Notes under the pieces: model-generated
Told to the model about the DNA's origin: nothing
The model's input: only the letters and a program-made list of their open reading frames with translations
Databases searched by the model: none
Assembly: GCF_014695725.1 (NCBI RefSeq)
Contig: NZ_JACJOU010000013.1
Coordinates: forward strand, 248,001-312,000
DNA length: 64,000 bases
From: Microcoleus sp. FACHB-672
GTDB lineage: Bacteria; Cyanobacteriota; Cyanobacteriia; Cyanobacteriales; Oscillatoriaceae
Direction: 5' to 3'
In this document: positions 26,492-35,930 of the stretch, piece after piece
Position numbering within the stretch: the stretch's first letter is position 1
Layout: every line of letters begins with the position of its first letter
Translations under genes and position numbers: made by a program

Positions 26492-28060
26492 TTAAGCCGG
26501 CAACAACTGTTTCTCCTTCACATCAACCGGCGCAGATAAAGCTTCTTCCAAATCCGCACAACCCAGCTTTTCCTCTAAAATCTTCATCACTTCCCGTCCA
26601 AAATCGTTAGGATTTTGACGCCAAGCTTGCAGGCAAACTTCCCCAAAAAACGATCCGAATGGTTCAGGATTCCAAAGCAATTTTCGAGCTGTCCAGGGCA
26701 TGATACTCATCGGATCGTAACCCGGTTTGAGAATATCCTTCTTAAAGGCATATTCTTCTAAATGGGTGTGGGGTTGCAAGCCGATGAAGAAAATGGCCGG
26801 TTCAACTTTATCCGGCCCAAAAATACGCTCTAATTCCCGATGGTAGGCAATTGTCTGACGAATCGTTTCATAAGTTTCGTCTATGACATTAAACGAATAG
26901 TTGACTGAAACTAAATCATTGAAACCGGCAGCTTTTAAATCGCGGCAGTTTTCCAATACGGTGCGAAGGTTGTAACCCATTCGCATTTTCCGCACAAGTT
27001 CTTGGGAACCGCTAGTGATGCCAATTTCAAAATAATTCATGCCGGTTTTCACCATCAGATCGCACAATTCGGGCGTTAAGTTATCCGCGCGAATATACGC
27101 TGCCCAGTGAATATCATCCATGCCGGCATCAATAATTTTTTGCAACAGTTCAACGGCATCATCAATAAATTTACGCGCCGGAATAAACTGAGCATCGGTG
27201 AACCAAAAATTACGAATTCCGCGATCATAAAGCTGGCGAATCTCTGCCACCACTTCATCGGCTGGATTAATTCGCACCTGCTTGCCTTCAATTACCGTGT
27301 AAATGCAATAGCAGCAGTTATGGGGACAACCGCGCTTGGTTTGCACCCCAACGTAAAAATCTTCGTCGTGCAAGTAATATTGAAATTCCGGCCAAATTTT
27401 CTCGATATAGTTGTAATTACAGGCCGTTTTCTCAATATTAGTTGGTTGTTCGTGAATCATGCGATCACGCGGTTTGGTTTCTCCCACCACATAACAGCGT
27501 TCATCACTAAGATCTCGATTGGCAAGCAGTTTTTCCAGCAGCGCTTCACCTTCTCCGACTGAGATAATGGTTCCCGCCGGCAGACTACGCCCCAACTGTT
27601 CATAGAATACGCTTACCGCACCTCCACCGACAACCGCACGGGCATTTGAGCGGTATTTTTGAGCGCGTTGCAGCCCCCGCTTAATTAAGCCTTGGTTGCG
27701 CCATAGTTCAGTATAGTAAGCCGTGGTGATCCGCAGTCCTCCTAACGCCCCTCGCAGTTTCACAAAAGGATTTTTGGCGTAGTAGAACTCAAAAGCATTC
27801 TGCAAAGGATTGCCGCCTCGTCCACCCACTGGCGCATAAATCTGAATATCTCGCCAAGAAAATACCAGCAGCGTCGGCTGAAATTCATCGACGCAAGCAT
27901 CTAACGCGCCGGCGAAATCTAAAGGCGGTACTGTTCCCAAGTCAAAAATTCGCTGTTCGGCTTCTGGAAACAGCTTGTGGACGTGATCAGCCAGGTAAAC
28001 AACCCCAATGGGGAAGATGGGATTGCAAGGCAGGCGGACGTAGAGAATGCGATTTTCCAT
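26492..28060 (-). CDS. B12-binding-type radical SAM protein
   Basis: The protein has 522 residues from the ATG at 28060, or 529 from an ATG at 28081. In the longer numbering, the N-terminal part (about 8-200) resembles a cobalamin-binding Rossmann domain, with PNPIFPIGV-like FPIGVVYLADH and GGGAVSVFYEQLG. The 4Fe-4S motif C252-x3-C256-x2-C259 lies in KRGCPHNCCYCIY. A TIM-barrel follows with FWFTDAQFIP, YFEIGITSGSQE and VNYSFNVIDET. Such enzymes carry out methylations or rearrangements, often on tetrapyrroles or lipids; the substrate here is unknown. It stands alone, convergent with argC. It is not one of the well-known BchE or MiaB types by length and motif. Confidence 0.8.
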   Translation of the reverse strand: MENRILYVRLPCNPIFPIGVVYLADHVHKLFPEAEQRIFDLGTVPPLDFAGALDACVDEFQPTLLVFSWRDIQIYAPVGGRGGNPLQNAFEFYYAKNPFVKLRGALGGLRITTAYYTELWRNQGLIKRGLQRAQKYRSNARAVVGGGAVSVFYEQLGRSLPAGTIISVGEGEALLEKLLANRDLSDERCYVVGETKPRDRMIHEQPTNIEKTACNYNYIEKIWPEFQYYLHDEDFYVGVQTKRGCPHNCCYCIYTVIEGKQVRINPADEVVAEIRQLYDRGIRNFWFTDAQFIPARKFIDDAVELLQKIIDAGMDDIHWAAYIRADNLTPELCDLMVKTGMNYFEIGITSGSQELVRKMRMGYNLRTVLENCRDLKAAGFNDLVSVNYSFNVIDETYETIRQTIAYHRELERIFGPDKVEPAIFFIGLQPHTHLEEYAFKKDILKPGYDPMSIMPWTARKLLWNPEPFGSFFGEVCLQAWRQNPNDFGREVMKILEEKLGCADLEEALSAPVDVKEKQLLPA

Positions 28061-28425
28061 ACCGGCTTGGGGGTTAAGCATTTATGAAAGTTTTTTTCAT
28101 ATAACTTTACAATACCACTTACTGTCCCCTTATGTGGGCGAATCACTGTCCTGACTTGGATCGTCAACTTCTTTTCAACAGACTTCGCTGGAAACTGACT
28201 GCCGGTGGGGATTTTCTCTAACTCACACTCACCTCATGATCCATAGGTGCATATTTAATCAAATATGTCAAGATAAATGAGTCTAAAGACAATATAAAAT
28301 TATTATTCCAAAAGGAAGAAATCCTTCGATACAGTTCAGTTGGTAGCCGCATTTACAACTCCCGGGGATCGCGCAGTGTTAATGTTTGAAAGTAAGTCGC
28401 TGTGGTGCAAAACCCTTCAGTCGTT
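28061..28425. other. Spacer before the DUF1830 gene
   Basis: AT-rich near 28080-28320, then more balanced. There is no gene or RNA that I can support; it must hold divergent promoters for the radical SAM and DUF1830 genes. Confidence 0.3.
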
Positions 28426-28818
28426 ATGGCACAAATTCTCGACCCGATTCCTTCAGGCCAAGTCGGCCACATTCTTTGCTGCTATGTCAATGCTACCAGC
28501 AAGATTCAAATTGCCCGAATCACAAATATTCCCAACTGGTACTTTGAGCGAGTTGTCTTTCCCGGACAGCGTTTAGTATTTGAATCTTTTCCCGAAGCAG
28601 TATTAGAAATTCATACAGGTATGATGGCTAGTGCCATTCTATCCGATAAGATACCATGTAATCGTTTGTGTATACGTGAAAATACTGATGTCGTTGTCGA
28701 AACTACTCAGGAAGCGAAAAACACTGAAAAAAAGTTTTCACCCAGCCTCGAATCTCCCAATAAAGCTAAAGGGGCTGCAAAACCTTTAATCGCTGCTGCT
28801 TTAACTTCAGTGGATTAA
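28426..28818 (+). CDS. DUF1830 domain protein
   Basis: The protein has 130 residues. MAQILDPIPS, then ILCCYVNATSKIQIARITNI and GQRLVFESFPEAVLEIHTG, match DUF1830, a short family restricted largely to cyanobacteria with no assigned function. A charged, Ala/Lys-rich tail (about 90-130) is variable. The ATG at 28426 gives the usual family N-terminus; a GTG at 28402 would add eight residues. It is upstream of, and on the same strand as, two membrane-protein genes and an ABC ATPase. Confidence 0.82.
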   Translation: MAQILDPIPSGQVGHILCCYVNATSKIQIARITNIPNWYFERVVFPGQRLVFESFPEAVLEIHTGMMASAILSDKIPCNRLCIRENTDVVVETTQEAKNTEKKFSPSLESPNKAKGAAKPLIAAALTSVD

Positions 28819-28905
28819 AATCTAACTTTTATATTCCCCGCGAGGGCTGACTCGCTCACTCATGACTTGCTATGATGCGAGGGCTGATTTGATGGGTGTA
28901 ACGCT

Positions 28906-29343
28906 TTGAACCTGCCTTCCTTTATCTGGTTGTGGAAAATAGCGGCTTGGTCTATGGGATTTTCCATACTTGCCTATTTGCTACTTGCCATGACCGGCAC
29001 TTGGATGTTTCAGGCGCGGCAAACTCGGAACCGGCGTCCGCGTTGGCTGAGATCTGGGCATTACATCATTGGTGGCATCATGGTGGCTTTGGTGCTTTTA
29101 CTACTAGGGATTGGCCTTGTCGGCACTCTAGGGCATTATGGCACTTTAAACCACTCAGCTCACTTTGGAGCCGGTTTAACGGTAGTGGGTTTAGTTTTAA
29201 TATCTGCCTGGAGCGCAACACAAATTAGCCCAGGGCGTCCTTGGGCTAGAACAGTTCACATCAGCGCAAATGCAGTCTTGTTTATTGCGTTTGCGTGGGT
29301 TACATGGACAGGCTGGACTGTGGTGCAAAAATATTTACCTTAA
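28906..29343 (+). CDS. DUF4079 membrane protein
   Basis: The protein has 145 residues with four membrane helices (about 8-30, 50-72, 82-103 and 120-140) and conserved His residues (GHYIIGG, HFGAG, HISAN) spaced like haem ligands of b561-type proteins. It fits DUF4079, a cyanobacterial family of unknown role; haem binding is inference. The start is a TTG at 28906: an in-frame stop lies just upstream and the next Met would cut the first helix. Confidence 0.8.
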   Translation: MNLPSFIWLWKIAAWSMGFSILAYLLLAMTGTWMFQARQTRNRRPRWLRSGHYIIGGIMVALVLLLLGIGLVGTLGHYGTLNHSAHFGAGLTVVGLVLISAWSATQISPGRPWARTVHISANAVLFIAFAWVTWTGWTVVQKYLP

Positions 29344-29438
29344 TGCAAATTGGGTGTGAAGAATGAGTCATTGGAATTTTTTCCATGCGCTTAACCTCAC
29401 GCCCAATTTTTAATAGAATAAATGATGAACAGTTAATC

Positions 29439-29993
29439 ATGAACAGCGAACAATCTCAGCCGACAATCTTCCGCATCTCTCCCTTAATTCGGCTGACCCT
29501 TTTAAGTTTATATATTGCCCTGACAATTCCCTTACCGTTTTTATCTCAACTCACAGGTGCACCCGTCCCGCCGGCACTTTTGTGGGTAGCGTTAGGTTTC
29601 GGTGGCGTTGTTTTATATGGTGCCTTAAGTGAGCGCGTAATATTAGATGAGCAAGGCATTCAAGTAACTTATCCTACTTGGGTGCCCAAAATTTTTCGCA
29701 AAGGTTGGTCATTACCCTGGGCAGGCGTACAGGCACTAAAACCGCGAACAACCGGCCAAGGTGGATTGGTTTACTATTTCTTGAGTAAATCAGGTCAAGG
29801 CTATTTATTGCCGGCTCGTGTCGTGGGATTTGCTAAATTAGTTCAGCTAGTCGAAGCAAAAACCGGCATTGATACAAAAGATGTTCGTCCCTTAGCGCAG
29901 CCTTGGATGTATTTAATTTTGTTAGGATTTACATTGCTGCTCTTGCTAGTAGATATCTGGACAATTTGGACAGCACAAACCCAGATACATTAA
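29439..29993 (+). CDS. Membrane protein with PH-like core, unknown function
   Basis: The protein has 184 residues. Two hydrophobic segments (about 15-35 and 45-65) precede a soluble beta-rich domain (ERVILDEQGIQVTYP, WSLPWAGVQAL, GYLLPARVVGF) resembling bacterial PH-like domains. A last hydrophobic helix lies at about 150-172. No function is recognised. The ATG at 29439 is preferred to an in-frame start 18 codons earlier. It lies 58 bases before the ABC ATPase gene on the same strand and may be its membrane partner, although no permease signature is seen. Confidence 0.65.
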   Translation: MNSEQSQPTIFRISPLIRLTLLSLYIALTIPLPFLSQLTGAPVPPALLWVALGFGGVVLYGALSERVILDEQGIQVTYPTWVPKIFRKGWSLPWAGVQALKPRTTGQGGLVYYFLSKSGQGYLLPARVVGFAKLVQLVEAKTGIDTKDVRPLAQPWMYLILLGFTLLLLLVDIWTIWTAQTQIH

Positions 29994-30051
29994 TAAGTTT
30001 TAAGGTTTGACAAGTTACTTTAGAAGTTTCTCTCCTTCAACCTAACCCTTC

Positions 30052-30810
30052 ATGGTATCAACTGTCCCAAGCGCCCAATTGCGGCTTGATCAAGTCAGCG
30101 TGACTGCTTCCGTGGGTTTGCACTATTTGCTCAAAGACATTTCCTTTGAAATTAAACCAGGAGAACGAGTGGCGCTGATTGGGCCATCTGGGGCCGGGAA
30201 AACTACCTTGTTACGGCTGCTCAACCGGCTCAGCGAACCCACTCAGGGAGCGATTTATCTGGAAGATCGAGCTTATCGGCAAATCCCTACAATCGAGTTG
30301 CGTCGGCAGGTGACGCTGGTTTTGCAAGAGTCCAAACTTTTAGGGATGCCGGTGCGAGATGCCCTAGAGTATCCTTTGAAGTTGCAAGGCATGAGCGCAC
30401 AAGCGATTACCGAACGCATCTTAACTTGGGTTGAGCGTCTGCATATTCCCAATGAGTGGCTGGGGCGCACAGAAGTGCAGCTATCGGCAGGGCAGCGACA
30501 GATCGTTGCCATCGCCAGGGCGCTGACGTTGCAACCGAAAATTTTATTACTGGATGAGCCAACTTCCGCCCTTGATGCCGGCAGGGGGGCGAAGTTGATC
30601 ACGACTCTCACTGAACTGGCGGAAACCACACAAACAACAATTTTAATGGCCAATCACCAGCTGGATTTGGCCAAAGAATTTTGCACTCGCATCCTCTACC
30701 TGCAACAGGGGGAACTCATTCAAGATATGCCGGCGCAGCAAATTGACTGGGTTCAGCTGCGCCAAACCCTCATCCAAGCAGAAGCCAGAGAAGCTCAAGA
30801 GTGGAGTTAA
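30052..30810 (+). CDS. ABC transporter ATP-binding protein
   Basis: The protein has 252 residues. Walker A GPSGAGKTT lies at 44-52, the Q-loop in VTLVLQESKL near 92, the signature LSAGQRQ at 144-150, Walker B ILLLDEPTSALD at 164-175 and the switch His in MANHQLD. All catalytic residues are intact. The short, single-domain form resembles exporters of the FetA/YbbL kind and phosphate or amino acid importers; no cognate permease is adjacent, so the substrate is unknown. It converges with the ROK gene 11 bases away, with a GGGCTAA/TTAGCCC hairpin (30819-30835) across the junction. Confidence 0.88.
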   Translation: MVSTVPSAQLRLDQVSVTASVGLHYLLKDISFEIKPGERVALIGPSGAGKTTLLRLLNRLSEPTQGAIYLEDRAYRQIPTIELRRQVTLVLQESKLLGMPVRDALEYPLKLQGMSAQAITERILTWVERLHIPNEWLGRTEVQLSAGQRQIVAIARALTLQPKILLLDEPTSALDAGRGAKLITTLTELAETTQTTILMANHQLDLAKEFCTRILYLQQGELIQDMPAQQIDWVQLRQTLIQAEAREAQEWS

Positions 30811-30818
30811 TCATTGAA

Positions 30819-30835
30819 GGGCTAACCCTTAGCCC
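30819..30835. terminator. Small hairpin at the ABC ATPase / ROK junction
   Basis: GGGCTAA (30819-30825) and TTAGCCC (30829-30835) pair around CCC. It overlaps the last codons of the ROK gene and has no T-run, so its termination activity is uncertain. Confidence 0.35.
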
Positions 30836-31754
30836 CAACCACCTGCCAAGCCAATTTCGCGGCACCGGCAATACCGGCTTGGTTCCCCAATTCAGCCGTT
30901 AATAGCTGTAAACCTGGGCGGCACACCGGCAGAACTCGCCGCTCAATTTCTGATAGGGTTGCCGGCAGGAAAAATTCAGCACTGGCACTGATGCCGCCGC
31001 CAATAATAATCGCTTCTGGGGTGAGCACGTAGATGAGACTAGCTAAACCGGCACCCAGATGATGTCCGTAAGTTTCCCAAAAATCTAATGCTTGCCGGTT
31101 GCCAGCTTTTGCCATGTGGCCAAGTTCTGCCGGTTCTTGCCCTGTGCGCCGGCGAATGGCTTGAACTGAAACAAATTGCTCTAAAGAACCCCGGTTGCCG
31201 CTGTGGCATTCTGGGCCGTAAAGGTCTAGGGTAATTAAACCCAACTCTCCGGCAGCGCCGGTGCGGCCCACAAATAGCTCACCATTAAGGATAATGGCAC
31301 CGCCAACGCCAGTGCCTAAAGTCAGGACGATGAGGTTGTCAAACTGGCGACCGGCACCTAACCAAGCTTCTCCCAAACCGGCACAGTTGGCGTCGTTGGC
31401 TAAAATTGTCGGTTTGCCGGTTTTGTCTTCTAACCAGTCAGCTAAGGGGACATCTTCCCAGCCGGCTAAGTTAATTGCGACTTTGGCCACGCGAGAGCCG
31501 ATATCGACTGGCCCTGGTGTCCCAACGCCGATGGCCACGCATTTGCCCTTTGGATCTAGTTCCCCAATTGCGTCCACCATGACGCCTAAAACTGCTTCAG
31601 GTGTTGCCGGCTGGGGTGTTTCCACGCTTAAGGAATGATGGCATTTACCATCTGGGCTAAATCGCCCCAATTTAATGGCTGTGCCCCCTAAATCTATGCC
31701 AATGACTTCTGGGCTGATGCCCTTTTTTATTACAACGCCGGCGTCTGCGCTCAT
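30822..31754 (-). CDS. ROK family sugar kinase (glucokinase-like)
   Basis: The protein has 310 residues. GIDLGGTAIK (19-28) is the ATP phosphate loop, ANDANCAGLGE (119-129) carries the catalytic Asp D121, and TLGTGVGGAIILNGEL the sugar loop. Most ROK kinases bind zinc with CxCGxxGC. Here that stretch reads PECHSGNRGSLEQF, with a single Cys and no zinc set, a form known in some cyanobacterial glucokinase-like proteins. It probably phosphorylates glucose or a related sugar. The ATG at 31754 is a good start. Confidence 0.85.
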   Translation of the reverse strand: MSADAGVVIKKGISPEVIGIDLGGTAIKLGRFSPDGKCHHSLSVETPQPATPEAVLGVMVDAIGELDPKGKCVAIGVGTPGPVDIGSRVAKVAINLAGWEDVPLADWLEDKTGKPTILANDANCAGLGEAWLGAGRQFDNLIVLTLGTGVGGAIILNGELFVGRTGAAGELGLITLDLYGPECHSGNRGSLEQFVSVQAIRRRTGQEPAELGHMAKAGNRQALDFWETYGHHLGAGLASLIYVLTPEAIIIGGGISASAEFFLPATLSEIERRVLPVCRPGLQLLTAELGNQAGIAGAAKLAWQVVGAKG

Positions 31755-32127
31755 AAGTGCAACCTGTAATCGCTTTTGCCTTATTGTACGATTTTAGATT
31801 TTAGATTTATCTGGCTTTTTTGAGTGGGTTTTCAGATAACGGGTTGAAGCTGGGATTAGGGGTTTAGTTTGTTGGATGAGATAGTAAGCTTATTAAAATG
31901 TCAAGGTTTATTTTTTTTACAGCAGATGATAGCGTAGCGTGCCGTCAGGCATACACAGATGGGTTTAGGGTGAGTGGCAGAGATTTTGGAATTAAGATTT
32001 TTTAACCGCAGATAAACGCAGATGGGTTTAGGATTGGTTGCTGAGGTTTGGGTTTTTTGATTAAACGCAGATGAGGTTTAGAGTTGGCTGTTTTGAAGGC
32101 ATTTTTTTTGTTTTTGAAGGGGTATAT
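31755..32127. repeat. Spacer with degenerate CGCAGAT repeats
   Basis: The words ACAGATGGGTTTAGG, CGCAGATAAACGCAGATGG and ACGCAGATGAGGTTTAG recur between about 31950 and 32080. They belong to the same dispersed family as the ATCTGCGTTT repeats at 45451 and 45561, in opposite orientation. No gene is seen. Confidence 0.5.
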
Positions 32128-32688
32128 TTAATCGGCAATAGTGAAGCTTTTCAAAAATGTTTGAAATTCTTGTTCGGCTTTGCGGTAATCGGCTGATTTC
32201 TTGTCTAGTTCTGTTTGGCTAATTTCTTTGTCTTGATATTGTTTTTGTGCGAGTTCAAATTCTAGTTTTTTGAGTTGGTAGTTTTGTTTTATCAGGGTTC
32301 CTTCAACTGAGCCAACCCAATTGTAAAATCCCAAAGTTTGCGTTTCTGGATCTGTGTTTTTGACTGTGGCAATCGCAGATTTTCCCAGTTTTGCTTTACT
32401 GGTATCTGTTAATTGCCGAAAGCTTTCTAGGGCTTCCTTAATTTGTTGAGTTCTGGTTAAGGAATTTTCAAATGTAAATCTTTGATTGAGCGTATCATCA
32501 ATTGGTTCGTCTGGATGAACCGACTGTTTGACTGGGTTTGAAGAGGAATTGGCGGTGCTGGTGTTGGAATTGGGACTGAGTTGCTGGCGAGTTTGCTGTT
32601 CTTTAAAAGACCATAACATTCCTGCCACTGCGACAGGAACCAGGGCTAAAAAAATAGCGGCTTTTAGGAGAGATCGATTAATTTGCAT
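32128..32688 (-). CDS. Membrane-anchored or secreted protein of unknown function
   Basis: The protein has 186 residues. One hydrophobic helix near the N-terminus (about 8-27, LLKAAIFLALVPVAVAGML) anchors or exports it. A Ser/Asn/Thr-rich linker follows, then a largely helical, Lys/Gln/Glu-rich domain (about 70-186), probably coiled-coil (LKKLEFELAQKQYQDKEISQ). There are no Cys residues or catalytic motifs. The second Met (ATG at 32688) has AGGA at a good distance; the first at 32694 is too close to it. I do not recognise the family. Confidence 0.6.
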   Translation of the reverse strand: MQINRSLLKAAIFLALVPVAVAGMLWSFKEQQTRQQLSPNSNTSTANSSSNPVKQSVHPDEPIDDTLNQRFTFENSLTRTQQIKEALESFRQLTDTSKAKLGKSAIATVKNTDPETQTLGFYNWVGSVEGTLIKQNYQLKKLEFELAQKQYQDKEISQTELDKKSADYRKAEQEFQTFLKSFTIAD

Positions 32689-32814
32689 TGACATATTCCT
32701 AAGAAATTATCACTCTGAGGCTAGATAGAGATACAACAGCCGGTGTGATATTTCCGGGGTAGAGGCTAGAGGTTGACGCAGCCTTACCCCCTGCCCCATT
32801 TAATTTTGTCTGTC

Positions 32815-33699
32815 TTAACTTTGCTGCCGCAATTTAGGATTGACGAACTCGTTCAACCCTTCACCCACCAGAGACAACCCGACAACCATGAGTGTCATTG
32901 CTAAACCTGGAAATAAAGCCGTCCACCAGATGCCAGTGGGAAGTGCTTCTAGCGCCTGCCGCAAATCGTGTCCCCACTCTGCTGTTTCTTCGGGTAAACC
33001 TAAACCGAGAAATCCTAAGCCTCCTAATGTCAGAATGGCATCAGCAGCGTTGAGGGTGAATAACACCGGCACGCTTTGAATGACGTTAAGAAATAAGTAA
33101 CGCGTGAGAACTGTCCAGGTAGATGCGCCCATTGCTTGGGCAGCTTCAACAAACAGTTCGGTTCTGACACTGTGGGTGTGATTTCTCACAACGCGATAGT
33201 ATTGGGGAATGTAAGAAATACTCAAAGCAATCGCTGCATTCAATACTCCACGCCCGACAACAAACGCCAAGGTAATTGATAGCAGCAGTCCGGGTAAGGT
33301 GTAAATTGTATCCATAAAAAATAGCAACACCCGATCCACTTTTCCCCCTAAATAACCGCTGACTAAGCCAAGGGGGACGCCAATAATTAAACTGAGTGCT
33401 GTTGCCAAAATTACGACTTGCCACGCTGCTTGGCTGCCGAATAGGGTGCGTGAAAACACATCATAACCTTGCCTGCTGGTGCCAAACCAATGGCCGGGAG
33501 AGGGAGGTTGGTGGATGGGGTTACTGAGAAATTCTGTTGGGTTTTGCAGCCACCCCCAACTCTGGAAAGCCGGTGCTAAGAGGGCAATAAAGACAAATAG
33601 AAGTGTCAGCACAATACCCACCCCCATCATTTGCATCGAAAGGCTGGATTTACCGGCACGACGCAAGAATTGAGGCAGGGGCAGTCTGTTAGGAGCCAT
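32815..33699 (-). CDS. ABC transporter permease, DppC/OppC type
   Basis: The protein has 294 residues and is an inner-membrane permease of a dipeptide, oligopeptide or nickel importer. An N-terminal helix (about 25-48) and a periplasmic loop with HWFGTSRQGYDVFSR, a hallmark of the DppC group, precede the five-helix permease core with the EAA motif (EAAQAMGASTWTVLTRYLF). The C-terminus (GLGLPEETAEWG) is also typical. No DppB, ATPase or binding-protein gene is adjacent, so the system must be split in this genome. Confidence 0.9.
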   Translation of the reverse strand: MAPNRLPLPQFLRRAGKSSLSMQMMGVGIVLTLLFVFIALLAPAFQSWGWLQNPTEFLSNPIHQPPSPGHWFGTSRQGYDVFSRTLFGSQAAWQVVILATALSLIIGVPLGLVSGYLGGKVDRVLLFFMDTIYTLPGLLLSITLAFVVGRGVLNAAIALSISYIPQYYRVVRNHTHSVRTELFVEAAQAMGASTWTVLTRYLFLNVIQSVPVLFTLNAADAILTLGGLGFLGLGLPEETAEWGHDLRQALEALPTGIWWTALFPGLAMTLMVVGLSLVGEGLNEFVNPKLRQQS

Positions 33700-33832
33700 C
33701 TAGATATTCACTCTCAGCAAGATACGCTGCTTATTTTGACAGAATTCTGAATCAGTCTTCAGCAAGATTTCGCCACAAGTTAAAGAAGTCAGAAATTTTA
33801 CTTCTCACCCCCTTACCCCATCACCCTCTCAA

Positions 33833-35650
33833 TTAAGGAGACGGCTTCGGAGACGCTTGGGGCGTTGCCGGCAAAGTGGTGGGCGATGGACTGGGTTTTA
33901 TCTGCTGTTTGGGCGGACTGATGCGCGTTGGAGAGGGGATAGCTTTGGAAGGGCTGGGAAATGGGCCTGGTTTGCCTTGCTGTTTCAGCATCATAAAGAT
34001 ATCGTAGCGAGTGCTGCGTGCGTTGCTAATGGCTGCTGTTAGCCCAACGGTGCGAATCCCATTCACGACGGCTTGTTGCGCCGGCGGCAGTTCTGGGAAG
34101 AAAAATTGTTTATTGTTTACCAGGCGATCTACATCAATGAAAAAGTTGCCGGTGGTGGATTCAAGTTCTGTGGGAACAGCTTTTTGGAATTGTTCAGAAG
34201 CTGCTAGAGGGGTTGGCGGTTTGGGAACGATGCCACCGGCAACCGGCGCAAACATTGTCAAGAAAGCAACATTGCCATTTAACCAACCGTGAGTAAGTGT
34301 CAAGGCACCAAATTGGGAAGTCCAATTGACGACCGGCTGATTGCCAATTTTCGCCTCTTCAACCTTAAATTTGTATCGATCACTCATCACCCGATCTAGC
34401 TGTTTGAGGGCATTCTCTGCGGCGCGGCGGTCGCTTGAACGCACCATGAAGACTAGCCCAGCCGGAAACTGTGTCGTCGTTCCTTGAGCGGCGGGAATTA
34501 GGGAAAAGGAAAATTCCCCGGCCATCCATGCCAGCAAGTCTTTTTCTAAATTCAAGCCGGTGTTAGATGTGATGGCTTTTTGCAGCCATTGAGGGTCGAA
34601 GGGTGTCAGGGGGTTGGCTTCGGCACCTTCGGTGTAATCTTGCCACATCCGCTGCAAATTGCTGCCCGAGGCCATCATTAAGGTGTCTGTCGGCAGCCGG
34701 CTGAGCATTCCCTGGGCTTTATTTTCTACGGCTTGCTTTTTCTCACTATCTGGTTTTAGCCAAGAAACCGCTTTAAGATTTATGCCTTCAGGCTGCAGGT
34801 TAACTGTTGTGGCGACTCCCTGATTTTGTTGCAGTTGCGCCCTAGCTTGCGGAGGAATCGTTCGCACGGAATGAATGGCGGCAACATCCGCAGCCGCCGG
34901 CACATTGATATAAACTCTGGCGAATGGCCCAGATGTCTCGATTTGATTTAACGCTTCACGGTATCCAGGGGTTCTAGCTAGGGAGGGGCCGCCTTTATAG
35001 CTATCAATTGCCAGTTCTGTTGCTCTTGGGTTGGTGGTAACGACGAGGAAGCGATCATCAAGTATCGCGGCTGAGTATCTTTGAGCCTGCGCGCCTTGTA
35101 TTTCCCTTATTTTGATGTTGTTGTAAGTGCGCTCAACCCACTGACCCTGGGCTGGGGGTTTAGGTTTTTCTAACAGTTGTTTCGCCCGCCCTGCGTTGCT
35201 AATGGGTAGCACGATCATGAGGGCATTTTCGATGGAGGCTGCGGCATTGGGGGCAGGAGAGGTGGCTGAGGCGACGAGTTGAGGCGATAACCAAGCAATC
35301 ATTACCTCTCGCCCTACCCAAGGCTGGATATCTTTCTCATAGTTGTAGCCATTGACGCTCAACAAGTTATCGCGCCACTGGGCCAGTTGTCCATCAAGAA
35401 GTGCTCGGCTTTCTGGGGTGCCGTACTGTCGCAACTGCTGCCACTGACCGGGATTGGTACTTAGGGAAACGGCGGCAAATGCGTCTTGGGGGACAATGGT
35501 GGAACCGACAGGGGTATTTCCTAAAGGGGTTTTTTGAACCAATGCCCAATAAGCTGCGATCCCGCCACCAATTAACAAGACGGCAGCCCCCACCGTCAGC
35601 AGGCGGGCAGAGTTGGGTTTCTCAAATGCAGTTTTTATTTTGTCAATCAT
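33833..35650 (-). CDS. DUF3352 domain protein, membrane-anchored
   Basis: The protein has 605 residues. One N-terminal helix (about 17-38) anchors a large extracytoplasmic domain (about 50-560) matching DUF3352, a cyanobacterial family: VPQDAFAAVSLSTNPGQWQQ, then YEKDIQPWVGREVMIAWL. The C-terminal 50 residues are Pro/Ser/Lys repeats (KPSPSPT-like), as in wall-associated tails. The function is unknown. The ATG at 35650 is preceded by a purine-poor region. It lies downstream of cofH on the same strand, separated by 254 bases containing a dispersed repeat. Confidence 0.82.
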   Translation of the reverse strand: MIDKIKTAFEKPNSARLLTVGAAVLLIGGGIAAYWALVQKTPLGNTPVGSTIVPQDAFAAVSLSTNPGQWQQLRQYGTPESRALLDGQLAQWRDNLLSVNGYNYEKDIQPWVGREVMIAWLSPQLVASATSPAPNAAASIENALMIVLPISNAGRAKQLLEKPKPPAQGQWVERTYNNIKIREIQGAQAQRYSAAILDDRFLVVTTNPRATELAIDSYKGGPSLARTPGYREALNQIETSGPFARVYINVPAAADVAAIHSVRTIPPQARAQLQQNQGVATTVNLQPEGINLKAVSWLKPDSEKKQAVENKAQGMLSRLPTDTLMMASGSNLQRMWQDYTEGAEANPLTPFDPQWLQKAITSNTGLNLEKDLLAWMAGEFSFSLIPAAQGTTTQFPAGLVFMVRSSDRRAAENALKQLDRVMSDRYKFKVEEAKIGNQPVVNWTSQFGALTLTHGWLNGNVAFLTMFAPVAGGIVPKPPTPLAASEQFQKAVPTELESTTGNFFIDVDRLVNNKQFFFPELPPAQQAVVNGIRTVGLTAAISNARSTRYDIFMMLKQQGKPGPFPSPSKAIPSPTRISPPKQQIKPSPSPTTLPATPQASPKPSP

Positions 35651-35876
35651 AGAGTCAGAAATGGTCGCTCAGACAGGGTAGCCGGTGCAATTGTCAATTT
35701 ACCAGGGTCTGCGGAATTGATGGCGATCAATCTCGCCCGGTTCCAACCCTTAATACAGTTGGTTCAATAAACGCTGTGGGGAGAAGATAAGAGGCGTGCG
35801 GTGTTGAAGCCAACACCGCTTTTAAACGAACCACTCACAACATCAGTTGTGCGACTAAAGTCTTTCTTTACCTCAC

Positions 35877-35930
35877 TTAGCACTCAGAACTCAGGACTCA
35901 GCTCTCAGCATCCAGCACTCAAAACTGACA
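35877..35930. repeat. Dispersed CAGCACTCA-type repeat over the cofH 3' end
   Basis: Degenerate units of CACTCAG/CAGCACTCA run from about 35877 to 35930. They are the inverse complement of the GTGCTGAGTGCTGAGT repeat at 17134 and 46225, and encode the last residues of CofH. Confidence 0.5.
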
